A stretch of 64,000 nt of DNA. It comes from Spirosoma panaciterrae DSM 21099 (GTDB taxonomy: Bacteria; Bacteroidota; Bacteroidia; Cytophagales; Spirosomataceae). Positions 1-8,370 of this stretch are shown here, in pieces; position 1 is the first letter of the stretch; each line of letters begins with the position of its first letter. The position numbers were made by a program, and so were the translations under genes. The DNA is taken from the NCBI RefSeq assembly GCF_000374025.1, contig NZ_KB893186.1:80366-144365 (forward strand), written 5' to 3'. The notes beneath the pieces are model-generated. The model did no database searches. It worked only from the letters and a program-made list of their open reading frames with translations, and had not been told where the DNA came from.

Positions 1-94
1 CATGATGGGGGAATCCCTGGTTTTTCATCCAGGCCCGGTAAATAAAGCCGTCTTTGCCGGTGCGGCCAAACCAATCTTGCGAGCGTAAAGGCAT
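1..94 (-). CDS. IlvD/Edd family dehydratase, N-terminal fragment cut by the window edge
   Basis: Reading leftward from an ATG at 94-92, the peptide begins MPLRSQDWFGRTGKDGF and continues with IYRAWMKNQGFPHH until the edge. This is the characteristic N-terminus of the IlvD/Edd dehydratases, especially the sugar-acid (arabonate/xylonate type) branch, which are Fe-S enzymes removing water from dihydroxy acids. Only about 31 residues are present, so no catalytic residue can be checked and substrate is unknown. It is divergent from a CitMHS transporter, and a 25-bp inverted repeat lies between them, which suggests shared control of organic- or sugar-acid use. Family assignment rests on the N-terminal signature alone. 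Confidence 0.75.
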   Translation of the reverse strand, partial: MPLRSQDWFGRTGKDGFIYRAWMKNQGFPHH

Positions 95-116
95 TTTTCA
101 GTAAATCAGTTAGGTG

Positions 117-141
117 TAGGTTTACGATATACGTAAACCTA
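117..141. promoter_or_regulatory. 25-bp inverted repeat, candidate operator between divergent genes
   Basis: The site reads TAGGTTTACG-ATATA-CGTAAACCTA: two perfect 10-bp arms around a 5-bp spacer. It lies 22 bp upstream of the dehydratase start and 90 bp upstream of the CitMHS start. Size and symmetry fit a dimeric helix-turn-helix repressor; no regulator gene for it is in the window. Confidence 0.55.
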
Positions 142-231
142 AAGCAACGTATCAGTAAAGACAACAAAGGTCGAACTTTTACTTTTGATTTATCCACATT
201 CCGGCTTTTGGATTAAATCCTACCTACTTGT

Positions 232-1527
232 ATGCTCTCTGTTTTTGGTTTTGCCACCATTGGCATTTTTCTTACCCTGATTATTACCAAGCGGCTATCG
301 GTCCTTACCGCCCTCGTACTTGTACCCGTAGGGATTGGTTTGTTGGCTGGTTTTTCCCCTAAAGAACTGGGGGAGATGATTCTGGCAGGTATAAAACAGG
401 TAGCCCCAACGGGCATTCTGCTCATGTTTGCCGTACTCTATTTTGCTACCATGCTCGATGCGGGCCTGTTTGACCCGGTTATTGCCGGTATTATCCGATA
501 CGTTCAGGGCGACCCGCTAAAAGTGATTATCGGCACGGCTATCCTCACCATGATTGTCCACCTGGATGGCGATGGAACGGCTACCTTTATGATCGTGATG
601 TCGGCCTTTTTACCGATCTACCGCCAGTTAAAGATTAATAAACTGATATTACCAGGTATTGTGGCCCTAAGCGTTGGTCCCCTGCATCTGGTGCCCTGGT
701 CAGGTACATCGGCCCGGGCCATTTCGACCCTCAAAACCGATGCTACTCAACTTTTCAACCCGAATATTCCGGCCATACTGGCGGGTATCGTTTGGGTGCT
801 GGCTGTAGCGTACTGGCTGGGTCTTCAGGAGCGTAAACGATTGGGCGTTAGTCAGCTTGAGTATAGTCACCATGAAAACCTGACCAACGAGCAGCATTCG
901 CTTCGCCGACCCAGGTTATTCTGGCTCAATGCAGTCCTGACCATTGCCCTCATCACCACCCTCATGAAAGGCTGGGTGCCCGCCCCTGCCCTGTTTGTAG
1001 TGGCAGCTACGCTGGCTTTGCTGATTAATTACCCCAAACTACCCGACCAGCAGAAAGTGCTGCGTAGCCATGGGAACAATATTTTCATGGTATCGAGTAT
1101 GATCTTTGCGGCTGGTGTGTTTTCGGGTATTCTGACAGGGTCTAAAATGATCGACGCGATGGCCACTTCGCTGGTCTCACTCATTCCAGAGCAACATGCC
1201 GCCTGGTTACCTACATTGACCGCCCTCACCAGTATGCCCGCGAGCCTGCTCTTTACCCCCGATGCTTATTATTTTGGCGTCGTTCCTATTTTAAGTCAGT
1301 CGGCCACCCAGTTCGGTATCGATCCTCTGGAGATTGGGCGGGCGGCTTTACTAGGTCAGATGACAGTAGGATTTCCGGTAAGCCCACTCACGGCCTCCAC
1401 GTTTTTGCTGGTTGGCCTTGCCGAAGTCGATCTGGGTGAACATCAAAAGTTTACGATCAAATGGGCACTGGGTACTACGCTGGTCATGACCCTGGTTGCC
1501 CTGCTGACAGGCTCAATACACGTATAG
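232..1527 (+). CDS. CitMHS-family citrate (metal-citrate):proton symporter
   Basis: A 431-residue polytopic membrane protein with about twelve hydrophobic segments. The start (MLSVFGFATIGIFLTLIITK) is itself a membrane segment. The family-typical polar stretch HLDGDGTAT lies at about residues 110-118, and a second conserved region (SMPASLLFTPDAYYFGVVP) lies near residues 330-350. CitMHS proteins import citrate complexed with Mg2+ or Ca2+ together with protons. Length matches the family (about 430). It sits divergent from a dehydratase and upstream of an AtuA pair, from which it is separated by a long hairpin, so it may be a single-gene transcript. Exact substrate cannot be read from sequence; another di- or tricarboxylate is possible. 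Confidence 0.82.
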   Translation: MLSVFGFATIGIFLTLIITKRLSVLTALVLVPVGIGLLAGFSPKELGEMILAGIKQVAPTGILLMFAVLYFATMLDAGLFDPVIAGIIRYVQGDPLKVIIGTAILTMIVHLDGDGTATFMIVMSAFLPIYRQLKINKLILPGIVALSVGPLHLVPWSGTSARAISTLKTDATQLFNPNIPAILAGIVWVLAVAYWLGLQERKRLGVSQLEYSHHENLTNEQHSLRRPRLFWLNAVLTIALITTLMKGWVPAPALFVVAATLALLINYPKLPDQQKVLRSHGNNIFMVSSMIFAAGVFSGILTGSKMIDAMATSLVSLIPEQHAAWLPTLTALTSMPASLLFTPDAYYFGVVPILSQSATQFGIDPLEIGRAALLGQMTVGFPVSPLTASTFLLVGLAEVDLGEHQKFTIKWALGTTLVMTLVALLTGSIHV

Positions 1528-1537
1528 TCATTTGATA

Positions 1538-1611
1538 GAACGCAGATTATTATGATGATTAGGATTTAGTAAGATCAGCGTAAATCTTAATCATCATAAT
1601 AATCTGCGTTC
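1538..1611. terminator. 31-bp stem-loop, probable terminator or dispersed intergenic repeat
   Basis: Arms 1538-1568 and 1581-1611 pair over 31 bp with one G.U wobble (1562/1587) around a 12-nt loop. The outer 24 bp are a perfect inverted repeat. The hairpin starts 10 bp after the CitMHS stop. There is no clean T-tract, so it may act as a 3'-end stabiliser or be a member of a dispersed repeat family. Confidence 0.6.
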
Positions 1612-1646
1612 CATAAGTATACAAGCTGACAACCGACTACTTCTTT

Positions 1647-2969
1647 ATGAGAGAACGGATACGAATTGGATGCGGAGCCGGATTTTCTGGCGATCGGCTG
1701 GAACCTGGACTGATCTTAGCCGAGCGTGGAAACCTGGATTATCTGGTGCTGGAATGCCTGGCCGAGCGTACCATTGCGCTGGCCCAGAAACGAAAACGGC
1801 AAAACCCGTCAGCGGGTTATGACCCGTTGCTGGAACGACGAATAGAATTGCTCCTGCCCGTACTTCTCGCCAACAACGTACGGCTGATCACGAATATGGG
1901 AGCGGCAAACCCGCTGGCTGCTGCCCAAAAAGTCATCGAAATTGCCCGGCGGCTCAATCTGACGGTTACCGTAGCCGCGATTACGGGTGATGATGTATTT
2001 CATCAGTTGACAGGTGACGAAACAGCGCTGGAAACGGGGCAATCGCTGGCATCTTCAGGACCGTTGGTATCGGCTAATGCTTATCTGGGAGCCGATGCCA
2101 TTTTGCCCGCACTGGCTACGGATGCTCAGGTCGTCATTACCGGGCGCGTAGCTGACCCTTCATTGTTCGTTGCCCCATTGGTTCATGAACTGGGCTGGTC
2201 GTTGGACAATTGGGAGCAGATCGGTCAGGGTACGGTGATTGGCCACCTGATGGAATGCGCAGGGCAACTAACGGGTGGTTATTTTGCCGATCCGGGCCGT
2301 AAAGAGGTCACAGATATGGCACACCTTGGGCACCCCTACGTCGATGTACTGGCCGATGGAACGGCTCTGTTTGGAAAAGTGGAAGGAACGGGTGGCACAT
2401 TAAGTCTGGCTACAGCCAAAGAACAGTTGCTCTATGAGGTGATGGACCCCGGTCGCTATTTTACCCCGGATGTGATTGCCGATTTCACACAGGTACGTCT
2501 CCAGCAGGCCGGGCCCAACCAGGTTCAGGCAACGGGTGGGCGCGGGCAAACCCGACCGGAAACGTTGAAGGTCAGTGTTGGGTATGAAGCGGGTTTTATT
2601 GGCGAAGGCGAAATCTCCTACGCAGGTTCAAATGCCCTGGGCCGTGCCAAACTGGCGGGTTCAATCATACAGGAGCGTCTTCAGGAGCAATTCACCGACC
2701 TTCGTATCGACTACATTGGCAGCACATCCGTCCATCGAACCTCGTTTGGTCATTACCCCGATCCCTATGAAATTCGGCTGCGGGTGGCCGGCAGAGCTAC
2801 GACATCGCAACAGGCTGCCCTGGTTGGCGAAGAGGTTGAAGCATTGTATACCAACGGGCCATCCGGAGGGGGTGGTGCCCGAAAATACATCCACGAGGTG
2901 GTTGGTATTATCTCTACGCTGATCGATCGTAATCAGGTAACTCCTACTATCACCCTTCTTCGCGTATGA
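1647..2969 (+). CDS. AtuA family protein (DUF1446, acyclic terpene utilisation type)
   Basis: A 440-residue cytoplasmic protein opening MRERIRIGCGAGFSGDRLEP, the usual start of the DUF1446/AtuA family. The glycine-rich GCGAGFSGDR, the segment TNMGAANPLAA near residue 80 and the C-terminal GGGGARKYIHE are typical. AtuA is named from the Pseudomonas acyclic-terpene (citronellol/geraniol) cluster, but its biochemical role is not established and homologues lie in many acyl-CoA and hydroxy-acid catabolic loci. In several members the large domain is fused to a small C-terminal domain; here that domain is a separate downstream gene overlapping by 4 bp (ATGA), so the two are almost certainly co-translated partners. 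Substrate is unknown. Confidence 0.82.
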   Translation: MRERIRIGCGAGFSGDRLEPGLILAERGNLDYLVLECLAERTIALAQKRKRQNPSAGYDPLLERRIELLLPVLLANNVRLITNMGAANPLAAAQKVIEIARRLNLTVTVAAITGDDVFHQLTGDETALETGQSLASSGPLVSANAYLGADAILPALATDAQVVITGRVADPSLFVAPLVHELGWSLDNWEQIGQGTVIGHLMECAGQLTGGYFADPGRKEVTDMAHLGHPYVDVLADGTALFGKVEGTGGTLSLATAKEQLLYEVMDPGRYFTPDVIADFTQVRLQQAGPNQVQATGGRGQTRPETLKVSVGYEAGFIGEGEISYAGSNALGRAKLAGSIIQERLQEQFTDLRIDYIGSTSVHRTSFGHYPDPYEIRLRVAGRATTSQQAALVGEEVEALYTNGPSGGGGARKYIHEVVGIISTLIDRNQVTPTITLLRV

Positions 2970-3280
2970 AAATTAAACTATACGATATTGCCCACAGCCG
3001 CGCGGGCGATAAAGGGAATACTCTTACCCTGTCGCTTATCCCGTATAAGCCAGAACATTTTGCGCTGTTGCAGGAACAGGTAACTGCCAATGCGGTTAAA
3101 AACCATCTGAAGGAGATTGTGGCTGGTGAGGTAACCCGTTACGAGTTACTCAACCTGCCTGCTCTTCAATTTGTATGTCAGCAGGCACTGACGGGTGGGG
3201 TGACCACCTCCCTGACGATGGACACCCACGGCAAAAGCCTTAGCTTTGCGCTACTGGAAATGGAAGTCGACGTTCCATAG
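2966..3280 (+). CDS. AtuA-associated small domain protein (ferredoxin-like fold)
   Basis: A 104-residue protein beginning MKIKLYDIAHSRAGDKGNT. The segment AHSRAGDKGN followed by TLSLI is the signature of the small domain found C-terminal to AtuA in fused proteins or encoded next to it. It starts inside the stop of the AtuA gene (ATGA overlap), indicating translational coupling and probably a heteromeric complex. No signal peptide or membrane segment. It ends only 20 bp before the convergent HxlR gene. Function unknown beyond association with AtuA. Confidence 0.75.
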   Translation: MKIKLYDIAHSRAGDKGNTLTLSLIPYKPEHFALLQEQVTANAVKNHLKEIVAGEVTRYELLNLPALQFVCQQALTGGVTTSLTMDTHGKSLSFALLEMEVDVP

Positions 3281-3300
3281 AAACTTATGTAACAGGTCAC

Positions 3301-3657
3301 CTAAATCTCATCCGAGAGAATCTTTTTCCGGTGCAGTTCTCCCCAGTTACGCAACGACTCAATGACCCCTCCTAATGTCTGACTATGCGGAGTTAACGTA
3401 TACGTAACTTTGACCGGATAGGTATCATACACCGTTCGCTTCACTAAGCCATTCATCTCCATATCCCGTAATTCTTTGGAGAGCATCCGATCGGTAATTC
3501 CGTGGACTTCTTTGGCGATTTCGCCAAATCGCTTCTCTCCGAATGTAAGCGCCACGATGATGGGCAGTTTCCATTTACCGTTCAATACATCCAGCGCATC
3601 CCGTATCGGGCGTAATAGGCTGACACATTCCTCGTGTTTTAGCTCAGTAGCTTCCAT
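3301..3657 (-). CDS. HxlR-family winged-helix transcriptional regulator
   Basis: About 118 residues from an ATG at 3657; a longer frame from 3693 is possible, but its extra 12 residues do not resemble the family. The core CVSLLRPIRDALDVLNGKWK, then GEKRFGEIAKEV, DRMLSKELRDMEMNGLV and the wing ending YTLTPHSQTL, is the HxlR (DUF24) winged helix. The Cys near residue 10 is the position used as a redox or electrophile sensor in some HxlR proteins. It is divergent from pirin and YceI genes, and paired 16-bp inverted repeats lie directly in the intergenic region, so autoregulation and control of the pirin-YceI transcript are likely. Inducer is unknown; quinones, aldehydes or hypochlorite are typical for the family. 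Confidence 0.88.
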   Translation of the reverse strand: MEATELKHEECVSLLRPIRDALDVLNGKWKLPIIVALTFGEKRFGEIAKEVHGITDRMLSKELRDMEMNGLVKRTVYDTYPVKVTYTLTPHSQTLGGVIESLRNWGELHRKKILSDEI

Positions 3658-3696
3658 TGTAAATAATCTCGGCGGAAAAGAGACGTTTCGCATTCA

Positions 3697-3730
3697 CTAT
3701 ACTCAAGTATAGGGCTATACCAGAGTATAG
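3697..3730. promoter_or_regulatory. Two tandem HxlR-type operators
   Basis: Site 1, CTATACTCAAGTATAG (3697-3712), is a perfect 7-bp inverted repeat with a 2-bp centre. Site 2, CTATACCAGAGTATAG (3715-3730), has the same 16-bp outline with 6-bp arms. Their centres are 18 bp apart, just under two helical turns. A further half-site GTATAG lies at about 3741-3746, close to the pirin -7 element. Confidence 0.7.
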
Positions 3731-3732
3731 TA

Positions 3733-3764
3733 CTTACAAATGTATAGTAAACGAAGTAATTTTG
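3733..3764 (+). promoter_or_regulatory. Bacteroidota-type promoter for the pirin gene
   Basis: TAATTTTG at 3757-3764 is a perfect match to the Bacteroidota -7 element TANNTTTG. The -33 region (CTTA, around 3733-3736) is weak, as expected for an activated or repressed promoter. It lies immediately downstream of the tandem operators and about 47 bp before the pirin ATG. Confidence 0.55.
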
Positions 3765-3810
3765 CATCATCAATCCGGGCAAAACTATCAGCTCGATTGC
3801 CAACGATGCC

Positions 3811-4683
3811 ATGAATCTTCGTAGAGAAGTAATCAACACCTATACACCACCTGCTCAACCGGGCTTTTTAGGAGCTGGCCATATAGCCAGCCCGGTTATT
3901 CAGGTCGACTTTTCCGAGAGTGATCCATTCATTATGCTGATGGATGATCGACTCAACAAACAGGATGGAAAGCCCGTTGGCGGGCCACACCCACATGCAG
4001 GTTTTGAAACGGTCTCTTTGCTGCTGGAAGGCGAAATGGGCGACGAGGCTCATCGGTTGAAAGGTGGTGATCTGCAACTCATGACCGCCGGACGTGGTAT
4101 CATCCACTCGGAAATCATCGATCGGAACACGTCGATGCGGCTGTTACAGCTCTGGCTGAACTTACCTAAAAAGGATCGCTGGACCGAACCACGGGTTCAG
4201 GACCTTCCATTTGAGAAAGCTCCCACGCATTCATTGAATGGGGTGACAGTCAGGGTTTACAGCGGTTCGCTGGCGGGTCTCAAATCGCCAATCCAGAACT
4301 ATACTCCCCTGATTATCGCAGACATTCAGTTAGAATCTGGCGCTACAACTATCCAGCACATTCCGGCCTCCTACACGGCTTTTTTATACGTAATTGACGG
4401 AAGCATACAAGTAGGCCACAAAGCCAGCAACATCCAGCAGGATCAGGTAGCGTGGCTGAATCGATCGTCCGATAAGGTGCTCAGTGACCTTATACTTACT
4501 GGGGGTGAATCCGGAGGCCGGGTCATTCTGTATGCCGGAGAACCACAGGGCGATGCCATCGTATCGCACGGGCCCTTCATTGCTGATAACCAGGAGGATA
4601 TCCGACAGCTTTATCAGGCCTATCGGCAAGGAACCCTAAAACACATTGCCACCGTACCGGCCTCCCAACGGATTTTATTTTAG
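3811..4683 (+). CDS. Pirin family protein
   Basis: A 290-residue bicupin. The N-terminal cupin carries the pirin metal ligands: HPH at residues 60-62 followed by AGFETVSLLLEGE, and GRGIIHSE with H99 and E101. The second cupin occupies roughly residues 150-270. Pirins bind Fe/Ni; several bacterial ones are quercetin 2,3-dioxygenases, others modulate metabolic enzymes, so a specific reaction should not be assumed. No signal peptide, so cytoplasmic. It is divergent from an HxlR regulator and upstream of a YceI gene on the same strand (77 bp gap), a grouping commonly induced by electrophile or oxidative stress. Confidence 0.88.
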   Translation: MNLRREVINTYTPPAQPGFLGAGHIASPVIQVDFSESDPFIMLMDDRLNKQDGKPVGGPHPHAGFETVSLLLEGEMGDEAHRLKGGDLQLMTAGRGIIHSEIIDRNTSMRLLQLWLNLPKKDRWTEPRVQDLPFEKAPTHSLNGVTVRVYSGSLAGLKSPIQNYTPLIIADIQLESGATTIQHIPASYTAFLYVIDGSIQVGHKASNIQQDQVAWLNRSSDKVLSDLILTGGESGGRVILYAGEPQGDAIVSHGPFIADNQEDIRQLYQAYRQGTLKHIATVPASQRILF

Positions 4684-4760
4684 ACAATCTCATTTTTAGT
4701 CAGGCTGACCTGCCCGACGCAAGTGGTATTATCATCCAGAATGCTAATTTTTTCAACTCT

Positions 4761-5309
4761 ATGACAACGACGAAATGGGTCCTCGACCCCACACACAGCG
4801 AATTAGGTTTCAAGATTAAACACCTGATGATCAGCAATATTTCCGGCTCTTTTCAACAATTTGAGGTGGAAGTCGAAACAGAAGGTGACGATTTCAGTAC
4901 AGCGCAGATACGGGCCACCGCCGAAATCGCTTCTATCCATACCAATAATGAGCAACGCGATCATCACCTTCGCAACTCCGATTTCTTCGAAGCCGAGACC
5001 TATCCCCAGTTAAGTTTCCAATCCACAAGCATCGAGAAACTGGATGAGGACAACTTTTTGGTGTATGGCGACTTAACGATGAAAGGGGTTCGGAAGCCCG
5101 TCAAATTACAGGTTGAATACAGCGGCATTACCAAAGACCCTTGGGGCGGTGTGCGAGCGGGCTACACCATCACGGGTAAACTAAATCGCAGCGATTGGGG
5201 AATAAACTTCAATGGCGTCCTGGAAACGGGCGGACTCGCCCTTAGCGAAGAGGTTAAACTATTCAGTGAAATCCAGTTAGTTAAACAGGTCGAAGCAGTA
5301 CTGGCTTAA
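4761..5309 (+). CDS. YceI family lipocalin-like protein
   Basis: A 182-residue protein beginning MTTTKWVLDPTHSELGFKIK, the standard YceI opening, followed by HLRNSDFFEAETYPQLSFQS and DLTMKGVRKPVKL, all diagnostic of the family. YceI proteins form a lipocalin-like barrel that binds a long isoprenoid chain in structurally studied members. E. coli YceI is periplasmic, but this copy has no signal peptide and is likely cytoplasmic, as in many Bacteroidota paralogues located beside HxlR and pirin genes. It is probably co-transcribed with the pirin gene and ends at a bidirectional hairpin. Confidence 0.9.
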   Translation: MTTTKWVLDPTHSELGFKIKHLMISNISGSFQQFEVEVETEGDDFSTAQIRATAEIASIHTNNEQRDHHLRNSDFFEAETYPQLSFQSTSIEKLDEDNFLVYGDLTMKGVRKPVKLQVEYSGITKDPWGGVRAGYTITGKLNRSDWGINFNGVLETGGLALSEEVKLFSEIQLVKQVEAVLA

Positions 5310-5323
5310 ACCAAAGGTCATGA

Positions 5324-5376
5324 TAAGCCGCCTGCTCAGACTCCTGATTCGTTCGGAAGTCTGGGCAGGCGGCTTA
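5324..5376. terminator. Bidirectional hairpin between convergent yceI and selW-like genes
   Basis: Arms 5324-5342 and 5358-5376 are 19-bp complements with one wobble around a 15-nt loop. The stem is GC-rich (core GCCGCCTGC) and sits midway between two converging stop codons, so it can serve both strands. There is no strong U-tract. Confidence 0.6.
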
Positions 5377-5404
5377 GGGTATAGATATCTGGCTACCGAG
5401 TTCC

Positions 5405-5683
5405 TTATTTCCGGTCTGAGTGACCAAGGTCTTTTTCTGGATTGACCACATCCCGCACCAGTTGCTTCAATTCTTTAATATCGGGGAAACGGCCTTCTAC
5501 TTTCCGGTCGAAAATAACTTGCTCGTTTACCCGAACCGAAAACCGACCACTGAATTCAGAGGGATGCAACAGAACCCCATGCACATCGTCGGTAAAGGTC
5601 GTCAGCAGTTCCTGAGCCATCCAGGCAGACCGCAGCAACCAGCCACATTTCGGGCAATATTCAAGCGTGATCGTCGGTTTCAT
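5405..5683 (-). CDS. SelT/SelW/SelH (Rdx) family thioredoxin-fold protein
   Basis: A 92-residue protein with ITLEYCPKCGWLLR at its N-terminus: C10-P-K-C13 is the CxxC redox site of the Rdx family, here with cysteine rather than selenocysteine. The remaining SGRFSVRVNEQVIFDRKVEGRFPDIKELK matches the family sandwich, with the conserved G-x-F and FPD. Such proteins are small cytoplasmic thiol-redox proteins of unknown partner. It lies 30 bp downstream of a large glycosidase gene on the same strand and may be the last gene of that transcript. Confidence 0.88.
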   Translation of the reverse strand: MKPTITLEYCPKCGWLLRSAWMAQELLTTFTDDVHGVLLHPSEFSGRFSVRVNEQVIFDRKVEGRFPDIKELKQLVRDVVNPEKDLGHSDRK

Positions 5684-5713
5684 TCCTTCGCACTTCGTTA
5701 AACAAAATATTGA

Positions 5714-8362
5714 TCAGGCCAGACTTCCATACTTCCGATTGATCAATTCAGCGACCAATCCCGTCCAGCCGGTTTGGTGGCTGGCTCCTACACCCCGCCC
5801 ATTATCGCCGTCGAAATATTCATAAAACAACACATAATCCCGGAAGTTTGGGTCCTGGTATTTTGGGTGTTGCCCAAACGTGGCTCGTTTACCGGCTGCA
5901 TCGGTTGTAAATAGGCTGATGAGTCGGCTGGTGAGTTCGCGGGCAACGTCTTTAAGGGTAATCTGCTGGCCCGACCCGATCGGATATTCGACGGTAAAGC
6001 TATCGCCAAAATAGTCATAGAACCGATTCAGGCTTTCGATCAGCAGGTAATTGGTGGGCATCCAGACAGGACCACGCCAGTTACTATTGCCGCCAAACAT
6101 GTTGCTGTCGCTTTCGGCAGGTGTGTAGGTCAGCCGAAAGGTAGTGTGATCCAGCGTAAACTCATAGGGATGATCACGGTACACTTTCGATACGGCCCGA
6201 ATACCGTGCGGGCTCAGAAACTCCGTTTCATCCAACATTTTCGCCAGCAGGGCTTTCAGCCGGAAGCCCCGCAGTAAACTAAGCAATCGCTTTTCATCTT
6301 TCCCCTTTTCATCATAGCGGGAAACCTGATGATATAGATCGGGTCGGTGGCTCTGAAACCAGACCATTCGGTTCAGAAAAGCCGGATTGGCTTTCATTAA
6401 GGCATCATCCAGCACTTCCACGGCAAACATCGGAATGAGTCCTACCAGCGTCCGAACCCGCATCCGCTGAACGCTGCCATCACTCATCCGAAGCTGGTCG
6501 TAAAAGAAGGCATCTTCTTCGTCCCAAAGCCCTTCATTGTTTTGACCAATACTGGTCATGGCTCCGGCGATATACAGAAAATGGTCGAAAAATTTGGTCG
6601 CCAGTTCGTCATAGATCGACTCCTTGCGAGCGAGTTCAAGGGCAATCCGCATCATGTTCAGGGCATACATGGCCATCCAACTGGTGCCATCGGCCTGCTC
6701 CAGATGGCTCCCATCCGGAAAAACCGTATTCCGATCAAATACGCCAATGTTATCCAGCCCCAGAAACCCGCCTTCAAAAATATTGTTACCCACTTCATCC
6801 TTTCGGTTCACCCACCAGGTAAAGTTGAGCATCAGCTTATGAAAAATAGCCCTAAGAAAGGTCAGGTCCTCTTCGCCGGGTGGTTTTCGTTCCAGTTCGA
6901 GGTGATAAATACGCCAGGCAGCCCATGCCTGAACGGGTGGGTTCACATCAGAGAAGTTCCATTCATAAGCTGGTAACTGGCCATTCGGATGCATAAACCA
7001 CTCGTTGGTGAGCATCATCAGTTGCTGCTTGGCGAACCCCGGATCAATAACCGATAGGGTAACACAATGAAAGGCCCAGTCCCAGGCGGCATACCAGGGG
7101 TACTCCCACTTATCGGGCATCGAAATCACACCGGCATTAATCAACTGCAACCAGGTATGATTGCGTCCCTTCAGCCGTTCGGGTGGTGGTGGCGGATGGT
7201 TTTCGTCGCCAGCCAGCCAGCGCGTTACGTCGTAGTAATAGTATTGCTTGCTCCAGAGCATACCTGCAAAAGCCTGACGCTGTACCAGTCGCTCATCAGG
7301 GGTCGCCCTAGCTGGATGAATAGAGTCATAGAACGCATCCGCTTCTCGTTTTCGGCTGGCTACAATCGCATCAAATCCATCGAAAGGTGCTGCCAACTCA
7401 ACCCCCAATGGCCCAGGGGCCTCCAGCCGCATACGAACCGTTGCCGAACCCTTGGGGGCAATGGTCAGCTGATAATGAGCAGCCGCTTTGGTACCTGTAT
7501 GTTCTGGATTGACCGTTGGGGTTCCATAGATCAGGTAGTCGTTGATCCCATCTTTTGGGTAAGCAGCCCCGTTGTGATTACTGTATAGACGGGCCTGATT
7601 GGTCTCATTGTCGCAAAACAGCCACTCGGGTTGCCCATCGGCATGCAGTACATACCGTCCCAGATCCGAGTCCTCCACCGACACACAGCTATTGGGCTGT
7701 AAAACCAGCGAAGGACGGTAATTGGGAACGCCATCGGAATCATCCCCAAAAATCCAGGTATTTCTGAACCACAACGTCGGTAATACGTGCAGTTCAGCCG
7801 CTTCGGCCCCTCGATTATAGATCGTCACCGTCATCAGTAGATCCGTGGGGCCTGCCTTGGCATACTCTACAAACACATCAAAATACCGATCATCATCGAA
7901 AATTACTGTATCAAGCAGTTCAAATTCTGGCTCCAGACGCGTCCGGCGACTGTTTTCGTCTACCAGTTGTTGGTAGGGGAACGCAGCCTGTGGGTATTTA
8001 TAGAGCATCCGCTGGTACGAATGTGTGGGCGTATTATCCAGATAATAATACAGTTCCTTTACATCCTCACCATGATTGCCCTCACTATTGGTCAGCCCGA
8101 AATACCGCTCCTTCAGAATTGGGTCTTTCCCATTCCAGAGCGCAAGGGCCAGGCAAAGCTGTTGTTTATCATCAGAAATACCCGCAATCCCTTCTTCGCC
8201 CCAGCGATAGGTATAGCTGCGGGCCATGTCGTGGGTGGTATAATTCCAGGCATCACCGTTGGCACTGTAATCTTCCCGGACGGTACCCCACTGGCGATCA
8301 GAAACATAAGGGCCCCACTGCCGCCACGCAGGAGCTTCTAAACGATGTTGTTCGGTCGTCAT
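5714..8362 (-). CDS. MGH1/GH63-like glycosidase (glucosidase family protein)
   Basis: About 882 residues, taking the ATG at 8362 (MTTEQHRLEAPAWRQWGPYV). A frame open to 8428 adds 22 residues translated from an array of 8-base repeats and is not credible coding sequence. The N-terminal half (RQWGTVREDYSANGDAWNYT) is a beta-sandwich domain typical of this family. The C-terminal half is an (alpha/alpha)6 barrel with WEYPWYAAWDWAFHC, PAYEWNFSDVNPPVQAWA, DGTSWMAMYALNMMR and GPVWMPTNYLL, as in GH63-like mannosyl-oligosaccharide glucosidases and MGH1 proteins. Acidic residues in AWDWAF and AYEWNFSD are candidate catalytic positions. No signal peptide, so cytoplasmic; the likely substrate is a small glucoside such as glucosylglycerate, but that is inference. 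It lies downstream of an SDR dehydrogenase. Confidence 0.85.
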   Translation of the reverse strand: MTTEQHRLEAPAWRQWGPYVSDRQWGTVREDYSANGDAWNYTTHDMARSYTYRWGEEGIAGISDDKQQLCLALALWNGKDPILKERYFGLTNSEGNHGEDVKELYYYLDNTPTHSYQRMLYKYPQAAFPYQQLVDENSRRTRLEPEFELLDTVIFDDDRYFDVFVEYAKAGPTDLLMTVTIYNRGAEAAELHVLPTLWFRNTWIFGDDSDGVPNYRPSLVLQPNSCVSVEDSDLGRYVLHADGQPEWLFCDNETNQARLYSNHNGAAYPKDGINDYLIYGTPTVNPEHTGTKAAAHYQLTIAPKGSATVRMRLEAPGPLGVELAAPFDGFDAIVASRKREADAFYDSIHPARATPDERLVQRQAFAGMLWSKQYYYYDVTRWLAGDENHPPPPPERLKGRNHTWLQLINAGVISMPDKWEYPWYAAWDWAFHCVTLSVIDPGFAKQQLMMLTNEWFMHPNGQLPAYEWNFSDVNPPVQAWAAWRIYHLELERKPPGEEDLTFLRAIFHKLMLNFTWWVNRKDEVGNNIFEGGFLGLDNIGVFDRNTVFPDGSHLEQADGTSWMAMYALNMMRIALELARKESIYDELATKFFDHFLYIAGAMTSIGQNNEGLWDEEDAFFYDQLRMSDGSVQRMRVRTLVGLIPMFAVEVLDDALMKANPAFLNRMVWFQSHRPDLYHQVSRYDEKGKDEKRLLSLLRGFRLKALLAKMLDETEFLSPHGIRAVSKVYRDHPYEFTLDHTTFRLTYTPAESDSNMFGGNSNWRGPVWMPTNYLLIESLNRFYDYFGDSFTVEYPIGSGQQITLKDVARELTSRLISLFTTDAAGKRATFGQHPKYQDPNFRDYVLFYEYFDGDNGRGVGASHQTGWTGLVAELINRKYGSLA

Positions 8363-8370
8363 TGAAAAAT

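Noticed and set aside
6542..7588. Rightward frames of 144 and 173 residues inside the glycosidase gene
   Set aside because: They are antisense to conserved catalytic-barrel coding sequence and lack domain features.
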